Source: Bacteroidota bacterium
GTDB taxonomy: Bacteria > Bacteroidota > Bacteroidia > Bacteroidales > Paludibacteraceae
Direction: 5' to 3'
DNA: 55,660 nucleotides
Assembly (NCBI GenBank): GCA_022708505.1
Contig: JAKIYP010000009.1
Span: forward strand, 1 to 55,660
The notes beneath the pieces are model-generated. The model made no database searches. It was not told where the DNA came from and saw nothing but the letters and a program-made list of their open reading frames with translations. Position numbers and translations under genes: made by a program. Below, in pieces: positions 34,777 through 43,649 of this stretch (its first letter is position 1; every line of letters begins with the position of its first letter).

Positions 34777-35883
34777 ATGACATTATATCCAAAATTGATT
34801 TTAGACGCATTAACGCATGTGCGCTATCCGGGAACCGGTAAGGATATTGTATCGTCGGGCATGGTGCATGAAGACATCCACATCAATGGAATGAAGGTTA
34901 GTTTCTCTATCGTCTTTGAGAAGCAAAATGATCCTTTTGTCAAGTCGGTTATTAAGGCAGCCGAAACGGCCATCCTGACTTATGTCGGGGAAGATGTGGA
35001 TATCAAAGGTAATATCACACCGGTGCTGAAAGAAGTTCCCAAACCCAAACCTGCTTCTATTCTGCCGGGGGTGAAAAATATCCTGGCGGTGTTCTCAGGA
35101 AAGGGCGGTGTGGGAAAATCGACCGTATCCTCTAACCTCGCAATTGCTCTGGCTTCGCTTGGCTATAGAGTTGGTTTGCTCGATGCTGATATTCACGGAC
35201 CATCGATGCCCAAGATGTTTGGTGTTGAAGATGCTCGTCCTTATATGGAAGAAATTGACGGAAAGCAAATGATTATGCCCATTGAGAAATACGGCGTGAA
35301 GTTGTTATCCATTGGTTTTTTTGTAGATCCCGATAATGCCCTCGTGTGGAGAGGAAGTATGGCCAGCAATGCGCTGAAGCAATTGATTACAGATGCCAAC
35401 TGGGGCGAACTCGATTATTTCGTGATGGACCTGCCTCCCGGGACGGGGGATATTCACCTGACCCTGGTGCAAACCATGGGTATCACCGGAGCTGTAGCGG
35501 TAACGACCCCGCAGGATGTGGCGCTTGCCGATGCCCGTAAGGGTGTAAATATGTTCATGGGTGATAAGGTGAATGTGCCGGTGTTGGGTCTGGTTGAAAA
35601 TATGGCCTGGTTTACGCCGGCAGAATTACCGGAAAACAGATATTATATCTTTGGAAAAGAAGGAGGTAAAAGATTGGCGGATGAGCTGGGGCTGCCCTTG
35701 TTGGGGCAAATACCTATCGTGCAAAGCATCCGCGAAGGAGGCGATGCCGGTAAACCCATCGCAGTAGATATACATTCCATTTCCGGTATGGCCTTCCATG
35801 AGCTGGCAGTAAAGGTGGTGGAGCAGGTAAATATACGGAATAATACGCTTGATCCGACCCAAAAGGTAGAGATTACCAGGTAA
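34777..35883 (+). CDS. mrp: Mrp/NBP35-family Fe-S carrier ATPase
   Basis: A 368-residue protein. N-terminal MIP18/DUF59 domain (about 1-90), then the ParA/MinD-type P-loop SGKGGVGKSTVSSNLA (about 110-125), switch region LDADIHGPSMPKMFG (about 140-154), the Mrp motif GLVENMAWF, and DLPPGTGDIHLTL. Mrp proteins help assemble or deliver iron-sulphur clusters in the cytosol. The C-terminal CxxC pair of many homologues is not seen, as in other Bacteroidota copies. Confidence 0.92.
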   Translation: MTLYPKLILDALTHVRYPGTGKDIVSSGMVHEDIHINGMKVSFSIVFEKQNDPFVKSVIKAAETAILTYVGEDVDIKGNITPVLKEVPKPKPASILPGVKNILAVFSGKGGVGKSTVSSNLAIALASLGYRVGLLDADIHGPSMPKMFGVEDARPYMEEIDGKQMIMPIEKYGVKLLSIGFFVDPDNALVWRGSMASNALKQLITDANWGELDYFVMDLPPGTGDIHLTLVQTMGITGAVAVTTPQDVALADARKGVNMFMGDKVNVPVLGLVENMAWFTPAELPENRYYIFGKEGGKRLADELGLPLLGQIPIVQSIREGGDAGKPIAVDIHSISGMAFHELAVKVVEQVNIRNNTLDPTQKVEITR

Positions 35884-36011
35884 ACTCATATAATCCACGT
35901 AAAAGTTTTCAACAATTTACCATGAAAGACTGTTGAAAACTTGTTGAGCAGCCTGTCTTGCATTGTTGATAAGTGCGGCTTTTTTGTGCCTATGTGCCTG
36001 ATTATTATCAG

Positions 36012-36019
36012 TATCTTTG
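36012..36019 (+). promoter_or_regulatory. -7 element of the OmpA-family gene
   Basis: TATCTTTG, 45-52 bases before the start at 36064. It rules out the earlier in-frame start at 35941. Confidence 0.55.
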
Positions 36020-36063
36020 TATGCGTCTTGATTGTTTCAACGCACGAAGCACGAATGTTTAAA

Positions 36064-37332
36064 ATGTATAAAAACCTGCTGTTTATCTTTTTCACGTTTT
36101 GTTCTATATCCGGTTTCGCGGGAGATATAGCCGATCGGGTGTCTAAATTCGGGCGTTGGTCTTTCGTTGGTAGCACGGGTGTCTCCCGGTATGATGGAGA
36201 TATAGACCCGATGTTTGACATGAAAGGAATATTGAGGAGTCCGAACCTGGATTTTTCCCTTGAATATAACCTCCATCCGTCGCTTTCCTTTGGTTTTAAT
36301 CTGGGCGGACTGATTTTTGATCAGGAAGATTTCAATGAAAATTTTCTAACCAAGGCTGTGTATACATCCACCTTTGCATCTGTTGATCTGGTTTCGCTTC
36401 TTTCCGGTAAGTCGGGGAAGAGATGGAGTGTGAACACTACCGTTGGTCTCGGGCTGGCAGGTATGATATTGCCTGAATATACTACAACGCGAAATGATGC
36501 GTCCGATCCGGTAAACGGCGTGGTGATACCTCCTGCTTTTTTTATTACACCTGTAGGTCTGAGTCTGGAGTATAAAATCAGTAAGAAGATCAATATAGGA
36601 CTCAATGTACGACATTATTTTGCCAACACCGACCACATCGAATCGATGTGGAGGGGAGACTACATGGATACCTGGCAAAACCTGAATCTCTCGTTACGGT
36701 ATAAATTTGTAACCAAGGAAAACAAACATTTCCGTGATGAAGTGTTTGATTATAAAGAAGAAGCATCACTTGCCATTATCAACATACTTCAACAAGAGGT
36801 AAACAGTCTTGCTATCCGGATGGATGGAGCTGAAAGCAAACTTGAGAATCTGGGAGAACGCATGGTGGTTGTGGAAGGTATCCTCGCGAATGATGGTCCC
36901 GATACCGATAAAGACGGCGTACCCGATGTAAGGGATTTAGAACCGAATACCCCTCCGGGAACACCGGTTGATTTCTGGGGCCGTGGTTTGAGTGTGAAAA
37001 CAGTTAAGGCAGATGAATTGCTATCTGTCTATTTCGACTTCGACAGCATCGAATTAGATAAAATTGCACAGATTACCCTGGTGAAGATTGCGGAAAAAAT
37101 GCGTAAAGATGCTTCTCTGATGTTGGAAATCCGGGGATATACCGATAATCTGGGAACTAGTGTTTACAACCAACGCTTGAGTCAACGTCGTGCTGAAAGG
37201 GTAAAACAGGAGCTGCAAAAAGTGTATGGCATCCCGCACAACCGCATGGTAGCAAACGGGAAAGGCAAAATCCCTGATCCACCGGTGAAAACACTGATGA
37301 ACCGCAGGTGCGATTTCTTCTTCAGCAAATAG
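36064..37332 (+). CDS. OmpA-family outer membrane protein
   Basis: From the ATG at 36064 (36055 is also possible) it has 422 residues. Signal peptide MYKNLLFIFFTFCSISGFAG; N-terminal beta-barrel-like domain (about 22-225); a coiled coil with LQQEVNSLAIRMDGAESKL (about 245-263); one thrombospondin type 3-like calcium repeat DTDKDGVPDVRD (about 284-295); and the peptidoglycan-binding OmpA domain (about 320-422) with YFDFDSIELDK, IRGYTDNLGTSVYNQRLSQR and NRMVANGKG. It ties the outer membrane to the cell wall. Confidence 0.92.
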   Translation: MYKNLLFIFFTFCSISGFAGDIADRVSKFGRWSFVGSTGVSRYDGDIDPMFDMKGILRSPNLDFSLEYNLHPSLSFGFNLGGLIFDQEDFNENFLTKAVYTSTFASVDLVSLLSGKSGKRWSVNTTVGLGLAGMILPEYTTTRNDASDPVNGVVIPPAFFITPVGLSLEYKISKKINIGLNVRHYFANTDHIESMWRGDYMDTWQNLNLSLRYKFVTKENKHFRDEVFDYKEEASLAIINILQQEVNSLAIRMDGAESKLENLGERMVVVEGILANDGPDTDKDGVPDVRDLEPNTPPGTPVDFWGRGLSVKTVKADELLSVYFDFDSIELDKIAQITLVKIAEKMRKDASLMLEIRGYTDNLGTSVYNQRLSQRRAERVKQELQKVYGIPHNRMVANGKGKIPDPPVKTLMNRRCDFFFSK

Positions 37333-37378
37333 ATTGAATGGTTGTATAATTATATAGAGACGCACGGCAATACAACAC

Positions 37379-37406
37379 GTAGAGACGCACGGCCGTGCGT
37401 CTCTAC
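37379..37406. repeat. 28-bp perfect palindrome with degraded copy
   Basis: GTAGAGACGCACGG and its complement meet at 37392/37393. A partial copy of the left arm (TAGAGACGCACGG) lies at 37355-37367. It lies between two converging genes and can serve as a two-way terminator. This palindrome type recurs in other bacterial genomes. Confidence 0.8.
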
Positions 37407-37422
37407 TACATAACGATACATA

Positions 37423-38295
37423 TTATAACCACCGTTTGATGATATTCTGAAACGCATCTATTCGCCGGTCCCGAAAAAACGGCCACATCCTGCGTACAGT
37501 TTCTGTTCGAGTCAGATCAACTTCTACAATCAAATTTTCATCCTGATGATTGCCGGCTTGTGCGATGATTTCGCCTTGCGGTCCGGCAACAAAGCTATTA
37601 CCCCAGAACTGAATGCCATTGGTCGCTCCTGAAGGGTCCGGTTCGTGACCCGTACGGTTACAGGACAGTACGTGCAACCCATTGGCAACAGCATGACTTC
37701 GCTGAATAGTAATCCAGGCATCCTTTTGTCTGAACTTTTCTGCTTCCGGGTCGGTGCTTTCCCATCCGATAGCAGTCGGATAAATAAGCAATTCAGCTCC
37801 ATTCAGAGACATCAGTCGTGCGGCCTCCGGGTACCACTGATCCCAGCACACCAACACACCAAGTTTTCCGATGGAAGTATGGATAGGTTCAAAACCCAAA
37901 TCACCCGGTGTGAAATAGAATTTCTCGTAATAGGCAGGATCATCCGGGATGTGCATCTTGCGGTACTTTCCCGCGATACTACCATCTTTATCGAGTACTA
38001 CGGCTGTATTGTGATATACTCCCGGCGCTCTTTTCTCGAACAAAGAAAGTACAATTACCACCTGATTTTCCTTTGCCAGCTTGCCGAAATATTCGGTGGA
38101 TGGTCCTGGTATAGTTTCAGCCTGATCGAAAACAGCCGGGTCTTCGGTCTGACAAAAATACAAGCCATTATGTAACTCCTGCAACACCACGAGCTCTGCA
38201 CCTTGTTTGGCACAAGCTATGATGCTTTGTGTCAGTTTTGCAATATTCGCTTCTTGTGAAGCCGAGTTTGATTGTTGAATTAAAGCTGTTTTCAT
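37423..38295 (-). CDS. aguB: N-carbamoylputrescine amidase
   Basis: Hydrolyses N-carbamoylputrescine to putrescine, CO2 and ammonia. The 290-residue nitrilase-fold enzyme has the Glu in VLQELHNGLYF (about 41), Lys in KYRKMHIPDDP (about 116) and the catalytic Cys in VLVCWDQWYPEAAR (about 151). WDQWYPE is characteristic of this subfamily. It lies downstream of agmatine deiminase on the same strand, so the two consecutive steps are co-transcribed, separated by 87 bases that carry a palindrome. Confidence 0.94.
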   Translation of the reverse strand: MKTALIQQSNSASQEANIAKLTQSIIACAKQGAELVVLQELHNGLYFCQTEDPAVFDQAETIPGPSTEYFGKLAKENQVVIVLSLFEKRAPGVYHNTAVVLDKDGSIAGKYRKMHIPDDPAYYEKFYFTPGDLGFEPIHTSIGKLGVLVCWDQWYPEAARLMSLNGAELLIYPTAIGWESTDPEAEKFRQKDAWITIQRSHAVANGLHVLSCNRTGHEPDPSGATNGIQFWGNSFVAGPQGEIIAQAGNHQDENLIVEVDLTRTETVRRMWPFFRDRRIDAFQNIIKRWL

Positions 38296-38350
38296 TTTTT
38301 TTATTTCTACAGTTTGTCATTCTTGCTGCTATAGGTAGCTTTCGCTATTT

Positions 38351-38369
38351 GGGCGCAAGCGTTGCGCCC
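38351..38369. repeat. Short REP-like palindrome between aguA and aguB
   Basis: GGGCGCAA (38351-38358) and TTGCGCCC (38362-38369) with a 3-base loop, flanked by CTATTT and CTAC. This unit type is found in other bacterial genomes. Confidence 0.6.
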
Positions 38370-38382
38370 CTACTTTTCCGCT

Positions 38383-39387
38383 TTATATGTACTGCATCGT
38401 CACGCAATGCAACGAACCGTGTTGTTTGATCAATGGCAAACAATTGATGCCTATGATTTTTCTTTCAGGGAATACCTGTTCAAGTTGTTTCAACGCAATT
38501 TCATCTTTAGGTGACTGATAAGTTGGCATTAATACAGCACCATTGATGATTAAAAAATTGGCATAAGTTGCCGGTAATCTTACTCCGTCCTCATAAACCG
38601 CATCGGCCATAGGTAGCGGAATCAACCGGTAAAGAGTACCCGACAAAGTTTTGAACTGCATTAACTCTTCCTCCATCTTTTTCAGTTCACTGTAATGTTC
38701 ATCAGCCACATCATCACATTGCACGTAAGCAATGGTGTTCACATCGCAAAAGCGAGCTAAGGTGTCTATGTGACTGTCGGTATCATCACCGGCTAAGTAA
38801 CCGTTTTCCAACCACAAAACCCGGTTTAACCCAAAATAATCCTTCAGCTTTGATTCAACAGCTTCTTTGGATAAATCATTGCGGTTATCCGACAGCAAAC
38901 AGGTGGAGGTGGTCAGTAAGGTTCCTGCACCGTCCGATTCGATGCTCCCGCCTTCCAGTATAAAATCAAGGCAATTCTTATATTCAGCATCGACACCAAA
39001 CACCCTTTTGTCAAACAATGCATTTGTTATCCTGTTATCAAGTTCTGCCTCAAATTTCTTTCCCCATCCGTTAAATGTGAAATCATATATCACTTTCTTC
39101 CCGTTCTCCAACACAGTAATTCCCCCGTGATCCCTGGCCCAGGTGTCGTTGGACGGTAATTCCATAAAAGTAATTTTACTTAAATCAGCCTCTTTCAACA
39201 GAACTTTAATCTGTTTTGAGTCTTTACAAACAATCAACAAATTTTCATACTGAATGATATGGCACGCAATCTCTACAAAGCATTGATTTACTTCGTCGAG
39301 CATATCCACCCAGTCCGTTTGTTCGTGAGGCCAGGTGAGTTGAACAAATTGCTGCTGGGCCCATTCAGGCGGTAGTATCTTTTTCAT
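38383..39387 (-). CDS. aguA: Agmatine deiminase
   Basis: Converts agmatine to N-carbamoylputrescine. The 334-residue protein of the PPAD family has LTWPHEQTDW near the start, the DTWARDHGGITV block (about 80-91), an LEGGSIESDGAG substrate segment (about 144-155), DDTDSHIDTLARF (about 203-215, catalytic His) and the active-site cysteine near the end in GSLHCVTMQ (about 328). Length is slightly short for the family but all key residues are present. It is divergent from the carboxy(nor)spermidine dehydrogenase gene. Confidence 0.94.
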   Translation of the reverse strand: MKKILPPEWAQQQFVQLTWPHEQTDWVDMLDEVNQCFVEIACHIIQYENLLIVCKDSKQIKVLLKEADLSKITFMELPSNDTWARDHGGITVLENGKKVIYDFTFNGWGKKFEAELDNRITNALFDKRVFGVDAEYKNCLDFILEGGSIESDGAGTLLTTSTCLLSDNRNDLSKEAVESKLKDYFGLNRVLWLENGYLAGDDTDSHIDTLARFCDVNTIAYVQCDDVADEHYSELKKMEEELMQFKTLSGTLYRLIPLPMADAVYEDGVRLPATYANFLIINGAVLMPTYQSPKDEIALKQLEQVFPERKIIGINCLPLIKQHGSLHCVTMQYI

Positions 39388-39393
39388 CCTTGA

Positions 39394-39438
39394 TTTTGAT
39401 GCAAAAATAGGAAAATTTTACCTATTTTTGCATCAAAA
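39394..39438. promoter_or_regulatory. Symmetric divergent promoter of the polyamine genes
   Basis: TTTTGATGCAAAAATAGG (39394-39411) and its exact reverse complement (39421-39438) flank a 9-base AT centre. Each arm contains a -7 element TATTTTTG, one per strand (39409-39402 minus, 39423-39430 plus). Promoters for aguA and the dehydrogenase are therefore identical in sequence, which would let one regulator control both. Confidence 0.65.
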
Positions 39439-39448
39439 ATAACAAATC

Positions 39449-40651
39449 ATGGGAAAGGTTCTTATTATTGGCGCCGGGGGCGTTGGAACGGTAGTAGCTC
39501 AAAAGGTAGCTCAGAATCCGGATGTTTTCACGGAGATCATGCTGGCAAGTCGCACCAAGTCAAAGTGCGATGCGATTGCTGCAGATGTAAAAAAACGTAC
39601 CGGAGTAACAATCCAAACCGCTCAGGTAGATGCGGATGTTGTGCCTGAACTGGTAAAGCTTTTCAATCGTTTCAAACCGGAACTGGTCATCAATGTAGCA
39701 TTGCCCTATCAGGACCTGACCATCATGGATGCCTGCCTGGAAGCCGGTGTGAACTACCTCGACACAGCTAATTATGAACCAAAGGATGAGGCGCATTTTG
39801 AATACAGTTGGCAGTGGGCTTACAGAGATAAATTCGAGAAGGCCGGATTGACAGCCATTTTGGGTTGTGGATTTGACCCGGGCGTGACGAGCATCTTTAC
39901 AGCTTATGCAGCCAAACATCATTTCGATGAAATTCATTATTTAGATATCGTGGATTGTAATGCCGGTGATCACGGTAAAGCCTTTGCCACCAACTTCAAC
40001 CCGGAAATCAACATTCGAGAAGTAACACAAAAGGGTAAATACTGGGAAAACGGTCAATGGGTGGAAACAGAACCGCATGAAATTCACAAGCCGCTCAACT
40101 ATCCTAAAATCGGATCGAAAGAATCTTACGTGATATATCACGAAGAATTAGAATCTCTGGTGAAAAACTTTCCCACGCTGAAGCGGGCGCGTTTCTGGAT
40201 GACATTCGGACAGGAATACCTGACACACCTGCGTGTGATTCAGAACATTGGCATGGCACGCATCGACGAAGTAGAATTCAATGGGGTGAAGATTGTTCCC
40301 ATTCAGTTCCTGAAGGCAGTGTTACCAGACCCAGGGGGGCTGGGAGAAAACTATACGGGTCAGACCTCCATCGGATGTCGTATCCGGGGACTGAAAGACG
40401 GAAAAGAAAAAACTTATTATGTTTATAACAATTGCAGTCACGAGGAAGCATTCAAGGAAACCGGAGCACAGGGTGTTAGCTATACCACCGGCGTACCGGC
40501 CATGATTGGCGCGATGATGTTCTTCAAAGGCGAATGGCATAAGCCGGGCGTTTACAATGTCGAAGAATTCAATCCCGATCCATTCATGGAAAAACTGAAT
40601 ATACACGGACTTCCCTGGGTAGAACTGCATGATGTGAATCTCGAATTGTAA
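39449..40651 (+). CDS. Carboxy(nor)spermidine dehydrogenase (saccharopine dehydrogenase family)
   Basis: A 400-residue protein with an N-terminal Rossmann fold, VLIIGAGGVGTVVAQKVA (about 4-21), and the subfamily blocks NVALPYQDLTIMDACLEAGV and YLDTANYEP (about 84-112), GCGFDPGVTS (about 140-149). In Bacteroidota this enzyme condenses putrescine with aspartate semialdehyde to carboxyspermidine, replacing the S-adenosylmethionine route. Location opposite aguA/aguB supports that role. The decarboxylase partner is not in the window. Its stop overlaps the start of the next gene (TAATG). Confidence 0.9.
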   Translation: MGKVLIIGAGGVGTVVAQKVAQNPDVFTEIMLASRTKSKCDAIAADVKKRTGVTIQTAQVDADVVPELVKLFNRFKPELVINVALPYQDLTIMDACLEAGVNYLDTANYEPKDEAHFEYSWQWAYRDKFEKAGLTAILGCGFDPGVTSIFTAYAAKHHFDEIHYLDIVDCNAGDHGKAFATNFNPEINIREVTQKGKYWENGQWVETEPHEIHKPLNYPKIGSKESYVIYHEELESLVKNFPTLKRARFWMTFGQEYLTHLRVIQNIGMARIDEVEFNGVKIVPIQFLKAVLPDPGGLGENYTGQTSIGCRIRGLKDGKEKTYYVYNNCSHEEAFKETGAQGVSYTTGVPAMIGAMMFFKGEWHKPGVYNVEEFNPDPFMEKLNIHGLPWVELHDVNLEL

Positions 40652-41172
40652 TGATCTATTTACAGCTATTCATATCATTCTTCAAAATCGGCGTATTTGC
40701 CTTCGGAGGCGGATACGCCATTATTACCTTAATCCAGCACGAAATCATCACGCACGGTTGGATGACGCAAAGCGAACTGACCGACATCATTGCTATCTCG
40801 CAAATGACACCGGGTCCCATCGGTATCAACTCGGCAACTTACGTCGGTTATGTTGCTTCGGGGAATATTTGGGGTGCGGTAGTTGCAACCTTCGCCATTA
40901 CTCTACCCTCTTTTCTTATCATGATTACCATCACCCGATTCTTTATGGTCATGCAGAAAAACCGGTATATGCAATACGCCCTACAGGGCTTACGACCCAT
41001 GGTAGTCGGCATGATTGCCGCAGCAGCCATCCTGCTGATGAACCGCGAAAATTTTATTGATTACAAAAGCTATATCTTGTTCGGATTGGCTTTTATGGCA
41101 TCCCTGTTTTTCAGGGTACATCCAATTTTGATTATTATCGGAGCAGGGGTGCTGGGGTTTGTGTTGTATTAA
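40651..41172 (+). CDS. Chromate transporter, half-size subunit
   Basis: A 173-residue membrane protein of the CHR family (PF02417) with the conserved FGGGYAIITLIQHE (about 18-31) and SQMTPGPIGINSATYVGY (about 50-67) motifs. Half-size CHR proteins usually come as adjacent pairs of genes that together form a transporter. Only one is present here: upstream is the dehydrogenase (overlapping TAATG), downstream a convergent gene overlaps by four bases. Substrate may be an anion other than chromate. Confidence 0.85.
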   Translation: MIYLQLFISFFKIGVFAFGGGYAIITLIQHEIITHGWMTQSELTDIIAISQMTPGPIGINSATYVGYVASGNIWGAVVATFAITLPSFLIMITITRFFMVMQKNRYMQYALQGLRPMVVGMIAAAAILLMNRENFIDYKSYILFGLAFMASLFFRVHPILIIIGAGVLGFVLY

Positions 41173-42125
41173 ACCTCTCCACTAATCAAATAAACCGTAT
41201 ACCCCACATACATCGCCAGCAATAAACCTGCTTCCCACCGGTCGAGCTTTTTCTTCTTTCCTGAAAACATAGTCAGGAACAACAACACAGTTCCGAAAAT
41301 GAGCAGGTAGATATCCTGATTAAATCTCAGGGAAAATGAGATGGGTCGAATGAGTGAACTGACACCCAGGATAAAGAAGATATTAAAGATATTAGATCCG
41401 ATGATATTTCCCACGGCTATATCATTGTTCTTTTTAATTGCTGCAACAACAGAGGTAGCTAATTCGGGTAACGAAGTCCCGGCTGCCACGATGGTCAGTC
41501 CGATGAGCGTTTGACTCACCCCGAGAGCTGAAGCGATGTCTACTGCACTATCAACAACCAAACGGCCGCCGATGACCAATAAGGCCAATCCCAGCAGGAT
41601 GAATCCCCAGATTTTCAGGTTGCTGTAATGAACAACCGTTGTTGAGGTTTCAGGTATATTTCCTGTACGCAGTTGTTTGTACACGTAGATAAGAAATCCG
41701 GCAAAAAAGACCAACAGGATGAGTCCATCAAAACGCGACAATATCCCTGAATCAGCCCAAAAATCGTTTGCTAAAACAAACAGCACAAGAGCGGCTGCCA
41801 ATGAGAACGGAATTTCTTTCCATACCGTACTCGATTGTACCACCAGTGGAGTGATCAAACCGGCAATACCTAAAATCATGAAAAGATTGAAGTTATTGCT
41901 TCCGATTATATTGCCATACACAATGTCCGGATGATTTTCAAAAGCTGCGAAAGCATTGACAACCAGCTCTGGCATAGAAGTGCCGAAAGCCACGATCGTT
42001 AACCCGATGGCCAAATCAGAAACCTGATGTTTTTTAGCCAGTGCGGTAGCGCCATTAACAAGCCAGTCAGCCCCCTTGATCAACAAAACGAAGCCGAGAA
42101 CCAGAAGTGAGATTTGTAGTAACAT
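41169..42125 (-). CDS. Sodium/calcium exchanger family protein (YrbG-like)
   Basis: A 318-residue inner-membrane antiporter of the CaCA family with ten or so hydrophobic helices and two copies of the ion-binding alpha repeat: GLTIVAFGTSMPELVVN (about 42-58) and GLTIVAAGTSLPELATSV (about 208-225), each followed by GNIIGSN. The repeats are inverted halves typical of the family. Length matches bacterial YrbG. The downstream (3') end overlaps the half-size chromate transporter gene. A heptamer-array pair lies just upstream. Confidence 0.93.
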   Translation of the reverse strand: MLLQISLLVLGFVLLIKGADWLVNGATALAKKHQVSDLAIGLTIVAFGTSMPELVVNAFAAFENHPDIVYGNIIGSNNFNLFMILGIAGLITPLVVQSSTVWKEIPFSLAAALVLFVLANDFWADSGILSRFDGLILLVFFAGFLIYVYKQLRTGNIPETSTTVVHYSNLKIWGFILLGLALLVIGGRLVVDSAVDIASALGVSQTLIGLTIVAAGTSLPELATSVVAAIKKNNDIAVGNIIGSNIFNIFFILGVSSLIRPISFSLRFNQDIYLLIFGTVLLFLTMFSGKKKKLDRWEAGLLLAMYVGYTVYLISGEV

Positions 42126-42132
42126 GTTTTTT

Positions 42133-42258
42133 AGTGAATATTGAATAACGAATAACGAATAACGAATAATGCAAATTTCTTAAATTATTAAACTATTAAA
42201 TAAACCACTAACCACTATTCAACTCTCCGCCCTCCGCTCTCCGTTTTTCGCTCTCAAC
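42133..42258. repeat. Inverted pair of heptamer arrays, running into nhaA
   Basis: Left array 42133-42174: AGTGAAT, ATTGAAT, AACGAAT three times, AATGCAA. Right array 42217-42258 in the opposite sense: ATTCAAC, TCTCCGC, CCTCCGC, TCTCCGT, TTTTCGC, TCTCAAC. The spacer contains TTCTTAAATTATTAAACTAT. The right array covers the last 40 bases of nhaA. Confidence 0.85.
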
Positions 42259-43607
42259 GTAATTTTCAGGGTGAAGTAACCTGCGACACCGGCAATCAGT
42301 GAACCGAAAACGATTCCCAACTTGGCATCATTCAGTACATAGCTGCCAAGCGGATACGACAGTCCAGCCAAGAATAGTGCAACTGTAAAACCGATACCTC
42401 CCAACATGGAAACTCCGGCCAGATTTGACCAAGTCATTCCGTTAGGTTGTCGTGAGATGCGTAGCTTAATGGCAAGAAATGTAAAGGAGAATATGCCAAT
42501 AAACTTCCCGACAATCAATCCGATCATGATACTAAGTGATATTCCGGAGAACAAGGCGAAATTCGAAATGTCGATGATGACCCCCGCGTTCGCAAAGGCA
42601 AACAAAGGCATGATGATGTAATTCACCAAATCCCGTAGGTTATCCTCCAGATCTTGCAATGGACTGATGACATGATCAGATGCAGCTTCGATTCTAGTTA
42701 AATATCTCACTTGCGTATTCGACAATATAATATTGTCATCCGATGTGTTCTGTAAAGTTGAACGCAGTACACTCAAGTCATGTTCCATTCCTTCCGTGAA
42801 TTTCTTCAGATTAATATAGGGACGAGTAGGGACAGTAAACGCCACCAGTACACCCGCAATGGTTGGGTGAATACCGGCTTGCAGAAACAGATACCAGATA
42901 ATCAATCCATTCAGAAAATAAAATAGTTTATTATTTATTCGTAATCTGTTACCCAAAAACAACAATCCAAAGAAGATCAACGAGAGAATCAGTTCAAGAA
43001 TGGCAGTCGCTGTAAAATTACTATAAAACAACGCGATTACAAGAATGCCGCCAATATCATCAGCAATGGCTAAAGTCAACAGGAATATTTTTAAACTAAC
43101 AGGTACACGCTTACCCAACAGACTTAACACCCCGATTGAAAAAGCAATATCGGTAGACATCGGAATAGCAACTCCCTTCATCTCTTCCGGAGTAAAGCCC
43201 TGAATTTTACCGGTAATCATAAACAACAAGATAGGCATGATCATACCTCCAACTGCTGCAATGATCGGCAAAATTGCCTGTCGGAACGACGACAGTTCAC
43301 CCACCATAACTTCCCGTTTGATTTCCAAACCAACCGTAAAAAAGAAAATGGTCATGATGCCATCGTTGATCAACTGAAGGCTGGTAAAAGGTTCTCCGTG
43401 ATGGCTTAACAGGTTAAAATCTCCGAATCCCAGGAAAAAATCAAGAGTCCAAAGCGACTGATACCATTCGTTAAGCGATGAATTCGCAACAATCAACGTC
43501 AAAATTGCTACAAACAATAATAGCATACCCGGATTGATAACGGCCTTAAAACGGTCGATATATCCATAAATCTTTATGAAGTTCTTATTTCTGTAACTAA
43601 AGTCCAT
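42219..43607 (-). CDS. nhaA: Na+/H+ antiporter NhaA
   Basis: Exchanges sodium for protons at the inner membrane. The 462-residue protein has the family core with twelve hydrophobic helices, STDIAFSIGVLSLLG (about 150-164) and the ion-binding pair of aspartates in LALAIADDIGGIL (helix V, about 187-188 in this chain; read here as LTLAIADDIGGIL). A middle insert (about 290-330) with charged residues is longer than in Escherichia coli. The final residues LRAKNGERRAES are encoded by the heptamer array, so the C-terminus has been replaced or extended by repeat DNA. Confidence 0.94.
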   Translation of the reverse strand: MDFSYRNKNFIKIYGYIDRFKAVINPGMLLLFVAILTLIVANSSLNEWYQSLWTLDFFLGFGDFNLLSHHGEPFTSLQLINDGIMTIFFFTVGLEIKREVMVGELSSFRQAILPIIAAVGGMIMPILLFMITGKIQGFTPEEMKGVAIPMSTDIAFSIGVLSLLGKRVPVSLKIFLLTLAIADDIGGILVIALFYSNFTATAILELILSLIFFGLLFLGNRLRINNKLFYFLNGLIIWYLFLQAGIHPTIAGVLVAFTVPTRPYINLKKFTEGMEHDLSVLRSTLQNTSDDNIILSNTQVRYLTRIEAASDHVISPLQDLEDNLRDLVNYIIMPLFAFANAGVIIDISNFALFSGISLSIMIGLIVGKFIGIFSFTFLAIKLRISRQPNGMTWSNLAGVSMLGGIGFTVALFLAGLSYPLGSYVLNDAKLGIVFGSLIAGVAGYFTLKITLRAKNGERRAES

Positions 43608-43649
43608 GATACTGAAAAAACAGCTTCAAATATACAATTTTTTTTCTGT

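Noticed and set aside
35941..36063. Upstream start of the OmpA-family gene
   Set aside because: It lies before the promoter -7 element at 36012-36019 and does not give a signal peptide.
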